Assembly: GCA_022496185.1 (NCBI GenBank) | Contig: WTXG01000485.1 | Span: 1 to 19,170 of the forward strand | Length of the DNA: 19,170 bases | Source of the DNA: Multifurca ochricompacta | Taxonomy: Eukaryota; Basidiomycota; Agaricomycetes; Russulales; Russulaceae | Reading direction: 5' to 3' | Part shown: piece after piece, positions 1 through 9,058 of the stretch | Layout: each line of letters opens with the position of its first letter | Numbering within the stretch: position 1 is the stretch's first letter | Translations under genes and position numbers: made by a program | The notes under the pieces: generated by a model | The model's input: only the letters and a program-made list of their open reading frames with translations | Database searches by the model: none | What the model was told of the DNA's origin: nothing

Positions 1-125
1 TTTTTTGTTTATCATTCCTGATGGATGATGCTTCCCTTAGTACTCATAAATAATCTCCGTGTCCATGTTAAGCCGATGTATCAACTCTATTACATCCTTA
101 AGAATCGTGATGAGCCCCCAACACC
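1..125. other. Left flank of the hAT element; no clear gene
   Basis: One plus-strand frame is open from about 40 to 125, after a possible acceptor (cttcccttag, ending near 40), and would give a short peptide of about 28 residues. This is too short to be evidence of a gene. I recognise no family. It could be a last piece of an exon cut by the hAT insertion, or chance. Confidence 0.2.
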
Positions 126-708
126 TAGGGATCAGCAAGGGTTTTCATACCCACACGGGTAAGCGCCGTGGGTTTTGACGGGTACGGGTATGGGTATACA
201 ACTCCTAACCTGCCAGAAACCCGTACCTGCGCAGCAGGTTTGGCGGGTATAAGTGGTCATCAGTCATTGACAAGATCAGCAGAAATGTAATGATAAAATA
301 CATCTGTAGCAAACAAATGATAAGATTTAATTTGATGTATGCTACAGGGTTTCTGTAAATATATTCTAGTGTTATCCTATGAAATATCAAAGCAGATCAA
401 CAGTGCGATGTAAAATAAAAGTGTTATCAGTGATCCACTCTCTTAAAAGTCATGATGCAACTGTTTTATTAACGCGTGATCAATTCTGCCGGTCTGGCAC
501 TATCTAAAATACACTCTAGACTACTTTAGACTATTCTATAATCTAATTATCAAATTACTTTACTGAAACAAGGCCCACGTGTATCTACAGGCTGCATAGA
601 GCAGCAACTACATTGCATCGCATGGACCAGCATATTGGTCTGATCTCCTTCCTATTAAGGAAGGTTGACTTAACAATCACGGCTGCGATTTTCCATTGGT
701 CCAACAAG

Positions 709-895
709 ATTGTGATCACACATAGATAACACAACAGAAACACATTCACAAATTAATTAGATCCATAGAATATACATCTAAGATCTGACATATGATCAAA
801 TCACATCATTAAACGAGATAACGAGATAACACGTTCATTTAATCTAGTAGCTGATATAGTACATCTAAAGTACAAGCCTGCACCATGCCTGTTCC
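709..895 (+). repeat. Direct repeat, copy 1 (partner 4258-4563)
   Basis: Begins attgtgatcacacatagataac and ends near aagcctgcaccatgcctgtt. The same order of words recurs at 4258-4563, including tgatcaaatcacat, ttaattagat and aagcctgc-ccatgcctgtt. Copy 2 is about 120 bases longer because of an internal block near 4415-4540. The copies lie on opposite sides of the transposase gene. Confidence 0.75.
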
Positions 896-900
896 ACAAA

Positions 901-1001
901 ATGAAATAAAATAATAATGTAAATAAAGAATAAACTTAATCTTCTGAACATAAATCAGCAATTATTGAGGGATCCTGAGTAGCTACAGATGAACACGTTG
1001 T
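901..1001 (+). repeat. Short direct repeat, copy 1 (partner 1280-1376)
   Basis: Shares cttaatcttctga-cataaa, attgagggatc and atgaac-cgttgt, in the same order and spacing, with 1280-1376. The copies bracket a 280-base block (about 1002-1279), which suggests duplication accompanying an insertion, or an old tandem duplication. Confidence 0.65.
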
Positions 1002-1279
1002 ATCCAAGTGCGTATCTCCTTGACCGGGATGGACCGGGCCGAGTGTCCGAATGTGTGATGCAAGTAAAGAACTTGCATGCATTTCATTTTATGGGTAACC
1101 TGGGTATCAAAACAAATATCCAGGGTTGCCCCTGCCAATCACTATGCATTTGTCAATTATTTTTGCATTCTGTGTGGTTATCTGACAGGCTTTTCATTCA
1201 ATGTTCTATTACATCCTATCTAATCATCTCTGTATATTGGGGTGGATTTTAGTTGTGCTTGTATAAAATTGAGACCAGC

Positions 1280-1376
1280 ATAATAAAATAAAATGGAATA
1301 ATGAATTATCTTAATCTTCTGAGCATAAAACAAGAGTCATTGAGGGATCTTAAGCAGCCATAAATGAACGCGTTGT
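1280..1376 (+). repeat. Short direct repeat, copy 2
   Basis: Partner of 901-1001. It ends just upstream of the first recognisable transposase codons (1406). Confidence 0.65.
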
Positions 1377-1405
1377 GAAGTAATGTTAGCTTCTCAAACA
1401 TCTGG

Positions 1406-4224
1406 ATGTCACGAAGCAATGATCAGGTTCCATGGGATCAAGAAACATTTGAATGGCTCCTCACTGAGTGGATTGTTGCCTGCGACCAGCCATTTGATGA
1501 GGTTGAGAAACCTGAATTCATCAAGATGATGGATTTTACACACCACAATGGTGGTCCATTGGATATTCCAAACATGATGGGATCAAGCGGCGTGTTGTGA
1601 AGATGGGTGAGGAAACAATCAAAGTATTCGCAAATGTTCTCAGTAAGCATTATCTTATTTTCTTCATATCACATATTTATCCATATGAGCAGAATCTCGA
1701 GGGGAAGGTGTGCTTGTCACTGGATGCATGGACATCGAGCAATCAGTACGTGTTTTTGGCGATTGTTGCACACTATGTGACCAATGATGGGCAACTTGGT
1801 TCGTGCTCTTCCCTTCATTCAACTGGCATAATCTCATTATCCCCTTCCAGAGGAGTTGCTGATTGACTTCCAAGAACTTACTGGGGAGCATTCAGGAGAG
1901 AATATGGCAGAGGTGGTTTGGGCTACACTAGAGTTATACGGTCTCATTGGAAAGGTGAGTTTCCCATCCTCAGCCTAGAAATGTGTTTCTAATCCATTTC
2001 AGATTATTGCCCTTGTAATGGATAATGCTAGCAACAACAACACCCTAGTTAAATCACTGGAATGGCGATGCCAACAACGAGGGATACCATTCTTGGCGCA
2101 AGATGCACAGTTGCATTGCATGCCTCATACAATTCACTTGGCTGCTATCAAGGTATTACATAAAATTATATTTATTTCTGTCATCACATCTAATCTTTAA
2201 ATATCAGCTTCTTGAAGGTGTAGGAGCGATCTCAAAGGCTGAAGGGAAAAAAGCCACCATGCGTAGCGGCAACTACCAAGACAATGTTATGATCCCTCTC
2301 TCACATGAACACGACAACAACGCAGCGGTGATGGCGAGGATGATGAGAATGTCATAGACATACCAGACACAGATTCTGATACAGCTGACGTCGATGCGGC
2401 TGACAGTGTACTGCCTGCTATTGAAAGGGTAAGCAATGGGTCCATTCTTCACCAATTAAACTGAAACATTCTGGTCAGCTTCAGAAAATCATCAAGGCCA
2501 TCTGTTCAAGCCCCCAATGTCGTCAATCTTGGGCTCGTGAGATTCAATTTGTGCAACTTGAAGGAGGCAGGATGTTAGATGACTGCAGTACACCACTTGT
2601 ACTCATTCTTGATGTGAGAACCTGATGGTCGTCAACACATCAAATGCTTTGTGAGTTATCATGGTTACTTGTATGAGGTTTCTTACTGGCATGTTATAGG
2701 GCGCGCCCTTGATTATTGCAAAACGATTGACTCCTATGTATCTCGAAACAAGGATCTCCATGTGACAGAAATTCTCCCTGCGACGTTACTAATGACTTGA
2801 CATCGTGTTTCACTGGTGTTTTACTTACTGAGGGCCTAACCCCTCCTAATTCTCCTTAGTTCTAGCTCGTTCTACTGCTCAACCATTTATGTATTATATC
2901 ATAGAACTAGAACCTTCTATTTACTATGACATAGCTAGAACTACATGTATTTAAAGACCTACTAGAGTAGAGAGACAGACTAAGTCTGTTCTCTTGTATT
3001 CAATCAGAGGTGCTTCGGAAATCCTTGAATCCTCTCAGTTAGAGCCCCACTTGAACTCTCCAAGATGTGACTTGGAGAGCCTTCATCATCTTGAACTTGT
3101 TGCAGGACTTAGAGTCTCTGTCGTCGACCTCGAATCTCACGCGCGTGCCCTCCGACTTCATTGTGGGCTTGACCAGAACTTGACTTTGCTGTGACCTAGA
3201 GCCTTGACTTATCTTGACGCGACTTGGGAGGCTAGCTCCCACACGATCCCCGACACAGTTCCGCACCTAACTGTGACACTCCATGCCCTTGAACTCAGTA
3301 ACACTGACTGGGAATCTATTGCTCTTGTGACATCCTGGCTGAAATCATTTCGAGCTGCTACTACTGAGATGTCTGCCACAAAAATACCAATGCTTTCAAT
3401 GACCCATGCCATATTTCAAGGCTTACAAGATGATATCAGGAATACTCTTCGCAACCTTCCTGACTCAGTGTCACCTCAAATCAAACTTGGTCTCACAGAC
3501 ACACACCGGAAGCTTAGTGACTATTACTACTGGTATGATGCATCTCCCTTCTACACTTGGGCTGCATGTGTGTCAATGATTATTTTAAATTGGTCACTCA
3601 CTAACTGTATATCCCACTAGTGCTTGATCCATGAATCTCATATGAGGGCATGAAGGTGGATTATGATGACGATCCAGCGCTCTCTGATCATCTTGAACAT
3701 TCCAAGTCAAGCCTCTTCAATTACTTCAACAGAAATTATGCGAAGGCAGATGATCGTACATTGTCTTCAGCATCATCTTTGCCTGTCACATCGCAGCCTA
3801 TTTTGGGATCACCTCAGAAATCCTTTGCTGCTCAGTATCGCAGAAAAGAGAAGAGCTCTATCAACAAACTCGAAGAATATTTCAAACTCCCTGCTGAAGA
3901 TTTCAATACTTGTAATCCAATTCATTGGTGGATGGGTCGACGTGCGCAGTTCCCAAACCTCTTTTGTTTGGCTCATGACATTCTATGCATTCCTGGTAAG
4001 TAAATTTAATTTAATGATAGTCATCTTCTTATTAATGGACCGAACCTGACATAGGCTCTGCTGTTGCCATTGAGAGAATATTCTCTGGTGGACGTGACAC
4101 GATCTCCCTCCATCACGCCAGTCTCAATGCAAATACCATTTGCACTCTGATGCTTGTCAAAAAGCAGTTGCATCTTGCACGCATGCAAGCTGATATTGCA
4201 CTGGGCCGTTCAGCTGTCAATTAA
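1406..4224 (+). pseudogene. hAT transposase, multi-exon, broken
   Basis: This is a remnant of a hAT transposase, the RNase H-fold enzyme that cuts and reinserts the element. Visible parts in order are an N-terminal piece (WLLTEWIVACDQPF), the first catalytic aspartate block (LSLDAWTSS near 1718), the second (MDNASNN near 2018), the CMPHTIH cysteine/histidine motif (near 2121), the ALVTSWLKSFRAAT helix block, and the C-terminal dimerisation region (NPIHWWMGRRAQFPNLF, then AIERIFSGGRD), ending in TAA at 4222-4224. Introns inferred from splice signals and family continuity are 1643-1692 (junction one base out), 1799-1850, 1955-2002, 2153-2207, 2429-2478, 2651-2699, 3568-3620 and 3996-4054. Damage: frameshifts near 1580 and 2320, in-frame TGA at 2623-2625 and 3632-3634 where the family has arginine, and a solo LTR at 2761-3278. 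The gene is certainly dead. Confidence 0.85.
2761..3278 (+). mobile_element. Solo LTR, copy A (518 bp), inside the hAT transposase
   Basis: Starts TGTGACAG and ends CTGTGACA, flanked by the perfect 5-base duplication CTCCA (2756-2760 and 3279-3283). Removing it with one duplication restores the transposase frame (RNKDLHALELS). A nearly identical copy lies inverted at 15959-16477. A TATA-like TATTTAAAG lies near 2948. It holds no ORF of its own: a 75-codon open frame shared by both copies is incidental. I cannot name the parent retrotransposon. Confidence 0.93.
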
Positions 4225-4954
4225 CCTAGATATGATGCTTTTTTATGCCTTAATGTAATTGTGATCACATTTAGATAACATAATTGATGAAATCAAAACA
4301 TGTCTCACATTTAATTAGATACTGAGTATATACATCTCAGATCGATCATGTGATCAAATCACATTCATTAACAAGTGAGACGTTTACTTTAATTTAGTAG
4401 CAATACTATAGTATGTCTAAATTGTATATAAAGCCACTAAATCTGCTATAGATAAAGCAGTTGCTATCACATTATCGTGAGAATCTAAGTCTCTAAGCTA
4501 ACAAGGTGAAATAGATAGTATTATTGCAGTATCTAAAATATAAGCCTGCGCCATGCCTGTTTCTACACTATAGCATAAACTACATAAAAGGGGCTGTAGA
4601 ATAGCCCTGATAAATTATCCTGTTTGAGAAACATCCCCGTCCGTCACTTCATTGCTCTAAAACTCTTGCTCCGCTACCCACTCAACTCTATATTCTCTCT
4701 AGAATACTCCCAAGAATACACCTATTAATTGCTTTATCACTCTAAGCTTCTTGTTCATGCTGCCCTGCTCAACTTTATTTTCTCTAGTACTACTGTCTAC
4801 TACCGTATACCATAAATGGCCGTACCCGTACCCGTACCATACCCGTCAGCGATCCAGTGAGTACAAAAAACGGACGGTGGACGGGTCAGCTGTACCCATC
4901 TTATTACCGTCAAATGGACGGCCGTCACCGTAAAACGGATGGTGCGCAGCCCTA
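4225..4954. other. hAT 3' non-coding region
   Basis: AT-rich sequence between the transposase stop codon and the right terminal repeat. It holds direct-repeat copy 2 (4258-4563) and a GC-richer subterminal zone with tandem TACCCGT words (about 4815-4865) and repeated ACGGACGG-type words up to 4940. I see no gene in it. Confidence 0.6.
4258..4563 (+). repeat. Direct repeat, copy 2 (partner 709-895)
   Basis: Same word order as 709-895 but with an extra block of about 120 bases (about 4415-4540). Lies between the transposase stop codon and the right end of the hAT element. Confidence 0.75.
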
Positions 4955-5119
4955 GGTGCAACTGGGTCAACCTATGAGGATACGATTCAAAATTATTTCA
5001 AAACTCTACCAGTAGGGACTCACTTGGCTGCTGGGTACAAGAGAGTGAAAGTAGAAACAGGATCAAGGGTCATGGACATGCTCCCATCATTTGAGGTGAT
5101 GATGATAATGAATGCAGCC
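4955..5119 (+). other. Open stretch between the hAT end and an LTR remnant; possible exon fragment
   Basis: One frame is open for about 55 codons, up to the TGA at 5120. Its composition looks protein-like (for example YFKTLPVGTHLAAGYKR). It has no start codon of its own and both ends abut mobile elements. It may be part of an older gene or element that served as insertion target. I do not recognise the sequence. Confidence 0.25.
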
Positions 5120-5460
5120 TGAGGTTAGATAATCCAAACTAGAATGGTAGTTGTAATTCAGTTATGATGGTCAGAACTGACAATATATTAGTCTTTACCT
5201 AGAATGGTAGTTGTAACTAGTATGTGTTAGCTACATAGGTAAAGATAAGATAACAAAATACTCACTTCAGTTATGATGGTCAGAACTGAAGTGAACTGTA
5301 CAGTAAAAGTGTCCTTTAAATACTGTAAATGAGTGTGCTTATAGTAACCAAGATTCAGAAGGATTGTGTCTAATCAAGGTATCAGACTATTCACAGGAAG
5401 GTGAAACACAGTCCGCATGCTACTGCACAACACACAACTCACTTGTTAGTATCACACACT
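5120..5460 (+). repeat. Decayed LTR-like sequence related in design to the copia LTR at 8562
   Basis: Starts TGAGGTTAG (the copia LTR starts TGTGGTTAG) and has the same modular order: ctagaatggtagttgtaa, a ttcagttatgatggtcagaactga unit, the first word again (about 5199-5217), then a second hairpin unit with full stems (5263-5293), followed by GTGTCC and a TATA-like TTTAAATA (about 5310-5320). The copia LTR carries the same arrangement with different words and a TATA box after CACCC. The right end is not defined and no target duplication was found. Confidence 0.5.
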
Positions 5461-5497
5461 TAGCAATTGATCCAACCTGGCCATATTGATCCATTTC

Positions 5498-5911
5498 TAG
5501 TGATGTGCCTGGCCTGGCTCAGAGAAGCTAAAAGCCAAAGCCACCGGCTCAGGCCGCAGCTTTCAACAGCACATACAAGTGCAATAGCAATCATCAAAAT
5601 CAGTAGAAATCTGATCACAAAGTGGTTGATTTGGGTCACGTGATCATGTTTATTGCGGCATTTCAAACCTTTTCTTCGATATAGCTTTGCAATACATAAC
5701 ACACTAAGTCATATTTGGATTAGCTGAACTATAACTACTAGTTATATGTCATAAAATTTTCTCTACCAAAAGCCATGGCTTGGGCCAAGCTGGGCCAGGG
5801 CCAAGCCGTCTGTGGCAGCTTTGGCTCGGCCCAGACTTTAGGAAAGCCGGAGCCACCTCAGGCCAAGCCAAAGCTACGGCTTTTGGGCCAAGCCGGGCCA
5901 GAACATCACTA
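5498..5911 (+). mobile_element. hAT-type MITE, copy 1 (414 bp)
   Basis: Terminal inverted repeats TAGTGATGT / ACATCACTA, flanked by the perfect 8-base duplication TCCATTTC (5490-5497 and 5912-5919), which is the hAT signature. The ends are GC-rich with repeated GGGCCAAGCC-type words and the middle about 250 bases are AT-richer. No coding capacity, so it would need a transposase supplied in trans. Copy 2, of identical length, lies inverted at 7053-7466. Confidence 0.95.
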
Positions 5912-5968
5912 TCCATTTCTGACAGATGACATTGGAAAATGGAAAAACCATCAGACCTTGGCTGTGAG

Positions 5969-6559
5969 TGTCACAAACCCCATCACGTGTCTTGTTTTCC
6001 CTTTTTCTCACGTGACATGACCTTTGACCTTGTTTGCCCCTTTGTTGACAATGTTATGACTTTCTTTGTACCTATTTGTTCCTTATCTTTGACTCAAGGT
6101 GGTGCTTATCTATGACTCATATTTTACACAAGGACGCTTACGTATTTTCCCACCAGAACTGCGACTATACCAGATTCGTCTATGTATATTCTCACCTGGC
6201 CCACTGACTCCGTTCCCTCTTTGGATAGATTACGACTTCGTTGATACACCAAGTACGACACTCCGATTTAGACTCCGACCTCTACTACATATATAAGGCC
6301 TGCCTAGATAGCCTGTATACCTCAGACTCGACTTCTTAATTGACTTGGTGCATTACCTTCTGGGTGATCCCTAAGACCCGACTCTTGAATCGTCTCAGTG
6401 CTTTTGGCACTTGTCCGCTCACCGATATCAAGGGATTAGCTCCTTGGTACCGACTTCTCACCCGAACTCTGTACACTTGAAAGACAGTGTGCACTTGACT
6501 TCATAGTTTTGCTACCGACTTATCACATGTCGTGACAAACGCCCGCACCAGGTGTTACA
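5969..6559 (+). mobile_element. Solo LTR (591 bp), diverged relative of the gypsy LTR
   Basis: Starts TGTCACAAACC and ends GTGTTACA, flanked by the perfect 5-base duplication GTGAG (5964-5968 and 6560-6564). It aligns, in opposite orientation, with the 593-base LTRs of the gypsy element at 11030-19055. Shared features are TATATAAG (6290-6297), AGACTCGACTT (6324-6334), and the word order around TCAGTGCTT-TGGCACTT (near 6398-6414). It has diverged far more than the 2.9% between the two gypsy LTRs, so it is an older insertion or a sister family. Confidence 0.88.
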
Positions 6560-7044
6560 GTGAGTCAATATGAATGTTGAGAGCGGGACTGTTTCTGTTT
6601 ATGGTCCATGAGGTTGAGGTCTATGGGCAAGTAAAAGGGAGCAGAAATGATGGCTAGGTAAAGGCTGGGGGTACGAAATGGCTAAAGAGGAAAAACCTCA
6701 GTCAAAGGCGAAGGGAGTGAAAGAATGATTGAGTGCACCGATGAATTGAGATCATAGTTCACAGTTCGCAAAAACTGATGCGGAATTGAAACAGGTTTCT
6801 GTTTGGCCGTCGCAAGGATTTGGATCTCCACTGGTGACTGCACAGCTCGATGCTGTATGTGGCATCCCGGGGCATGAGAAACAATCTCAGAGGAGGTGAT
6901 GATCACCCCTTGATCAGACTCGATCTAATGATCGTGATATTGATAAGATAATCTAAAGAGCATCAGCTATTCATGCACAGCATAGTTATATTTCTCTCAC
7001 ACTCTTCAAGTTGTATAAAAATTGATTTAAAAAAAAAAGACCAG
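6560..7044. other. Unassigned sequence between solo LTR and MITE copy 2
   Basis: No ORF of note and no repeat partner within the window. It ends in an A-tract (about 7029-7038) next to the MITE target duplication. It may be old genomic or element DNA. I see no supported feature in it. Confidence 0.4.
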
Positions 7045-7052
7045 ATTGTTAC

Positions 7053-7466
7053 TAGTGATGTTCCGGCCCAGCTTGGCCCAAAAGCTGTGGCTTTGGCTTG
7101 GCCTGAGGCAGCTCTGGCTTTCCTAAAGTCTGGGCCAAGCCAAAGCCACCACAGACAGCTTGGCCCTGGCCCGGCTTGGCCCAAGCTGCGGCTTTTGGTA
7201 GAGAAAATTTTATGACATATAACTAGTAGTTATAGTTCAGCTAATCCAAATATGACTTAGTGTGTTATGTATTGCAAAGCTATATTGAAGAAAAAGTTTG
7301 AAATGCCGCAATAAACATGATCACGTGACCCAAATCAACCACTTTGTGATCAGATTTCTACTGATTTTGATGATTGCTATTGCACTTGTATGTGCTGTTG
7401 AAAGCCACAGCCTGAGCCAGTGGCTTTGGCTTTTAGCTTCTCTGAGCTGGGCCAGGCACATCACTA
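7053..7466 (-). mobile_element. hAT-type MITE, copy 2 (414 bp), inverted
   Basis: Same family and length as 5498-5911 but in opposite orientation, flanked by the perfect 8-base duplication ATTGTTAC (7045-7052 and 7467-7474). The right-hand duplication overlaps the first bases of the truncated gypsy LTR (TGTTACATCC from 7469), so the MITE landed across the edge of an existing LTR. The middle parts of the two copies are nearly identical, and differences cluster in the GC-rich ends. Confidence 0.95.
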
Positions 7467-7468
7467 AT

Positions 7469-7772
7469 TGTTACATCCAGTGCAGGACATTCCACATGAC
7501 TTGTGTGACAGTGTTGTTTGGTGATTCAGATAAGAAACCAATAAGGCCTCTTGGAGTTCAATGGGGTGAGTCAAAGTCAAAGGGGCTGTTCCCTAAGACA
7601 ATGTTGAGCAGAAGAGTGCCAAAAGCACCAAGACAGTTGATGTAGCTACAGCAGACTTATATATGTAATCAGGTGGGTGTCTAAAGATAAGAAACACGAA
7701 GTCATGTGGGCCCAAATATATGAAAGCAGAGGGTGTAAAGCCTGGCTTCTGATAGGGAATTAAGTAAGTGTC
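7469..7772 (-). repeat. Truncated LTR of the gypsy family
   Basis: Matches the start of the 11030 LTR in the same orientation: TGTTACATCC, ttccacatgacttgtgtgacag, aaccaataaggc-ctTTGGAGTTC-like words, then the TATA region (gacttatata), gcctggcttctgatagggaattaagtaagtgtc, where similarity stops. About 80 bases around the predicted transcription start are missing and the remaining 200 bases of the LTR are absent. Confidence 0.85.
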
Positions 7773-8561
7773 TGCTGCATTGCAGATTCCAGACAGACCA
7801 GCCCGGCCAGAGGAGAAGGATCTTAGGAGTGTCAAGATTGCACTTGGACACAAGATTATTGCCGTGTTCATTCACAGCTACTCAAGATTACTTCAAAATT
7901 ATGGTTTTATGTTTGGAAGAGTAAATGCATTTCTTATCTCCATTATCATCTTATTTTGTTTCAATTTTATGCAAGCATGACTAAAACCATTACAGTTGTA
8001 CATTACAGTTCTGCTCTTTTCATGTGCCCCTTTGTCTTGCATTCTCTGCTTTGCACTTCATTCTGATTGACTTGTAGTTTACAATGTATGATTCTCTGGC
8101 CAGATCTTTGGCCTCCAGTTTTGACTTTATTGTGTTATCTCTCCTATATTTACTCCTATAGTTAAATTGTATAAAAGCCCTAGTAGTTTGTCTTAAATCA
8201 ACCATCTAGTTTTGATCCCTTCTATCCACTTGTCTGCTTCGACTCAGTTCTCACAAAAGTGAACTTAAAAATCGCTTTTACTCTTATTTGCACTCACTCT
8301 GCTCTTAGGTCGATCTTTGTGCTATCACCAACTGTACCGGCAAATTCAGCTTGCTGTACTGGACTAACACCAGTACCCCCTATCTATAGTCTATTCCCTC
8401 CAGGTTATGGGCCCTGGAGTTGCAAATTAAAACCAAGAAACTAGCCAAATTTCTAAAGCACATATCCCTAATCTACCCATTATCGACTTATCACTTTCAC
8501 CAATATGAGCATTGATTTACACACCAACATGTCAAACAATCATGCTGCTGGTTACACTGAC
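7773..8561. other. Unassigned region with weak gene-like signs
   Basis: Three hints, none conclusive. (1) 7785-7920 is an open stretch flanked by a cattgcag acceptor and a gtaaatgc donor, protein-like (DLRSVKIALGHKIIAVF), not recognised. (2) A TATA-like TATAAAAG near 8170 is followed by a pyrimidine-rich leader. (3) An ATG at 8505 in the context caccaatATG opens a frame that the copia LTR interrupts at 8562. This could be the LTR and gag start of another retroelement, or a host gene cut by the insertion. Confidence 0.25.
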
Positions 8562-9041
8562 TGTGGTTAGTAGCGGGTTAGGCTAGAAAGACAAGTATAC
8601 TTCAGAGGTTGAAGAAACTCTGTATTAACTATACTACTGACCTAGAAAGACAAGTATCTACAAGAGACGTTAGTCAAAGGAAAGTAGAAAAGTATAGTAA
8701 GACTTACACTTCAGAGGTTGAAGAAACTCTGAAGTGAAAGAGATGAAACAGACACCCTTATATACCCATGGGGGCCAGTGGAAATGGTCTGTGCGCACTG
8801 GGAATAAGTCCACAAGTGCCAGACAATAAACAGAGAGGGATAAAGGCCATTGGCCAAAGAGATATCACATGCTTACTGCACATTACTAAGTCCATCACTA
8901 ATCAGCTGAGTAAGGTGAGAAAGAAATGTAATAAGGATAACATAAAAAGTCCGGAACTCCGAAATCTAATCTAATCTAATCTACAGCTGAAGTGAACCTT
9001 AGATGCCTGAAGCATCTCCAGACACATCCTGTGTCAACACA
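8562..9041 (+). repeat. Ty1/copia element, left (5') LTR
   Basis: Begins TGTGGTTAGTAGCGGG after CTGAC (8557-8561). It matches 10709-11029 plus 19061-19170 in order. It contains a duplicated module (ctagaaagacaagtat plus cttcagaggttgaagaaactct), a perfect 10-bp hairpin (8707-8716 with 8727-8736), a TATA box (TTATATAC near 8758) and a (CTAAT)n run near 8965-8983. The right boundary near 9041 (gtgtcaacaca) is estimated from the expected CA end, since the partner LTR runs off the window. Confidence 0.75.
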
Positions 9042-9058
9042 ACATTGTCAAGTTAGCC

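Larger units (their letters stand above)
126..1405. other. hAT 5' non-coding region with internal repeats
   Basis: AT-rich sequence between the left terminal repeat and the first recognisable transposase codons. It holds the subterminal repeats (150-245), one member of a long direct repeat (about 709-895, partner at 4258-4563) and two members of a second direct repeat (about 901-1001 and 1280-1376). Related fungal hAT transposases normally have N-terminal sequence, often a BED zinc finger, upstream of the part seen here. I found no such exon, so it is lost or too decayed to see. Confidence 0.5.
126..4954 (+). mobile_element. Decayed hAT-superfamily DNA transposon
   Basis: The ends carry imperfect terminal inverted repeats: TAGGGATCAGCA at 126 and, read inward on the other strand from 4954, TAGGGCTGCGCA (9 of 12 match). 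Both subterminal zones are rich in short CGGGTA/TACCCGT repeats (about 150-245 and 4815-4870), as expected of hAT transposase-binding regions. A hAT transposase remnant lies between them in the plus orientation. Without the 518-base solo LTR and its duplication the element would be about 4.3 kb, a normal length for an autonomous hAT. No 8-base target duplication is evident: the bases outside the ends (ccaacacc and ggtgcaac) do not match. The outer boundaries are therefore inferred, and the two ends could come from different copies. Confidence 0.6.

Noticed and set aside
989..1252. 87-codon ORF on the plus strand
   Set aside because: It lies in hAT non-coding DNA between two direct repeats, shows no motif or protein-like pattern, and its length is unremarkable.
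3039..3266. 75-codon ORF found twice (here on the minus strand and at 15971-16198 on the plus strand)
   Set aside because: Identity is explained by the two copies of the same solo LTR. The ORF runs antisense to the LTR and has no recognisable domain.
118..4962. An 8-base target duplication for the large hAT element
   Set aside because: The flanking octamers ccaacacc and ggtgcaac do not match. Part of them looks like an inverted extension of the terminal repeat, so the insertion footprint remains unproven.
5498..7466. A composite transposon bounded by the two inverted MITEs
   Set aside because: Each MITE has its own perfect and different 8-base duplication, which shows separate insertions; the outer flanks do not match.
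8955..8985. CRISPR-like or regulatory array in the CTAAT repeats
   Set aside because: It is a short simple repeat inside an LTR, also present near 19136-19148 in the partner LTR; there are no spacers.
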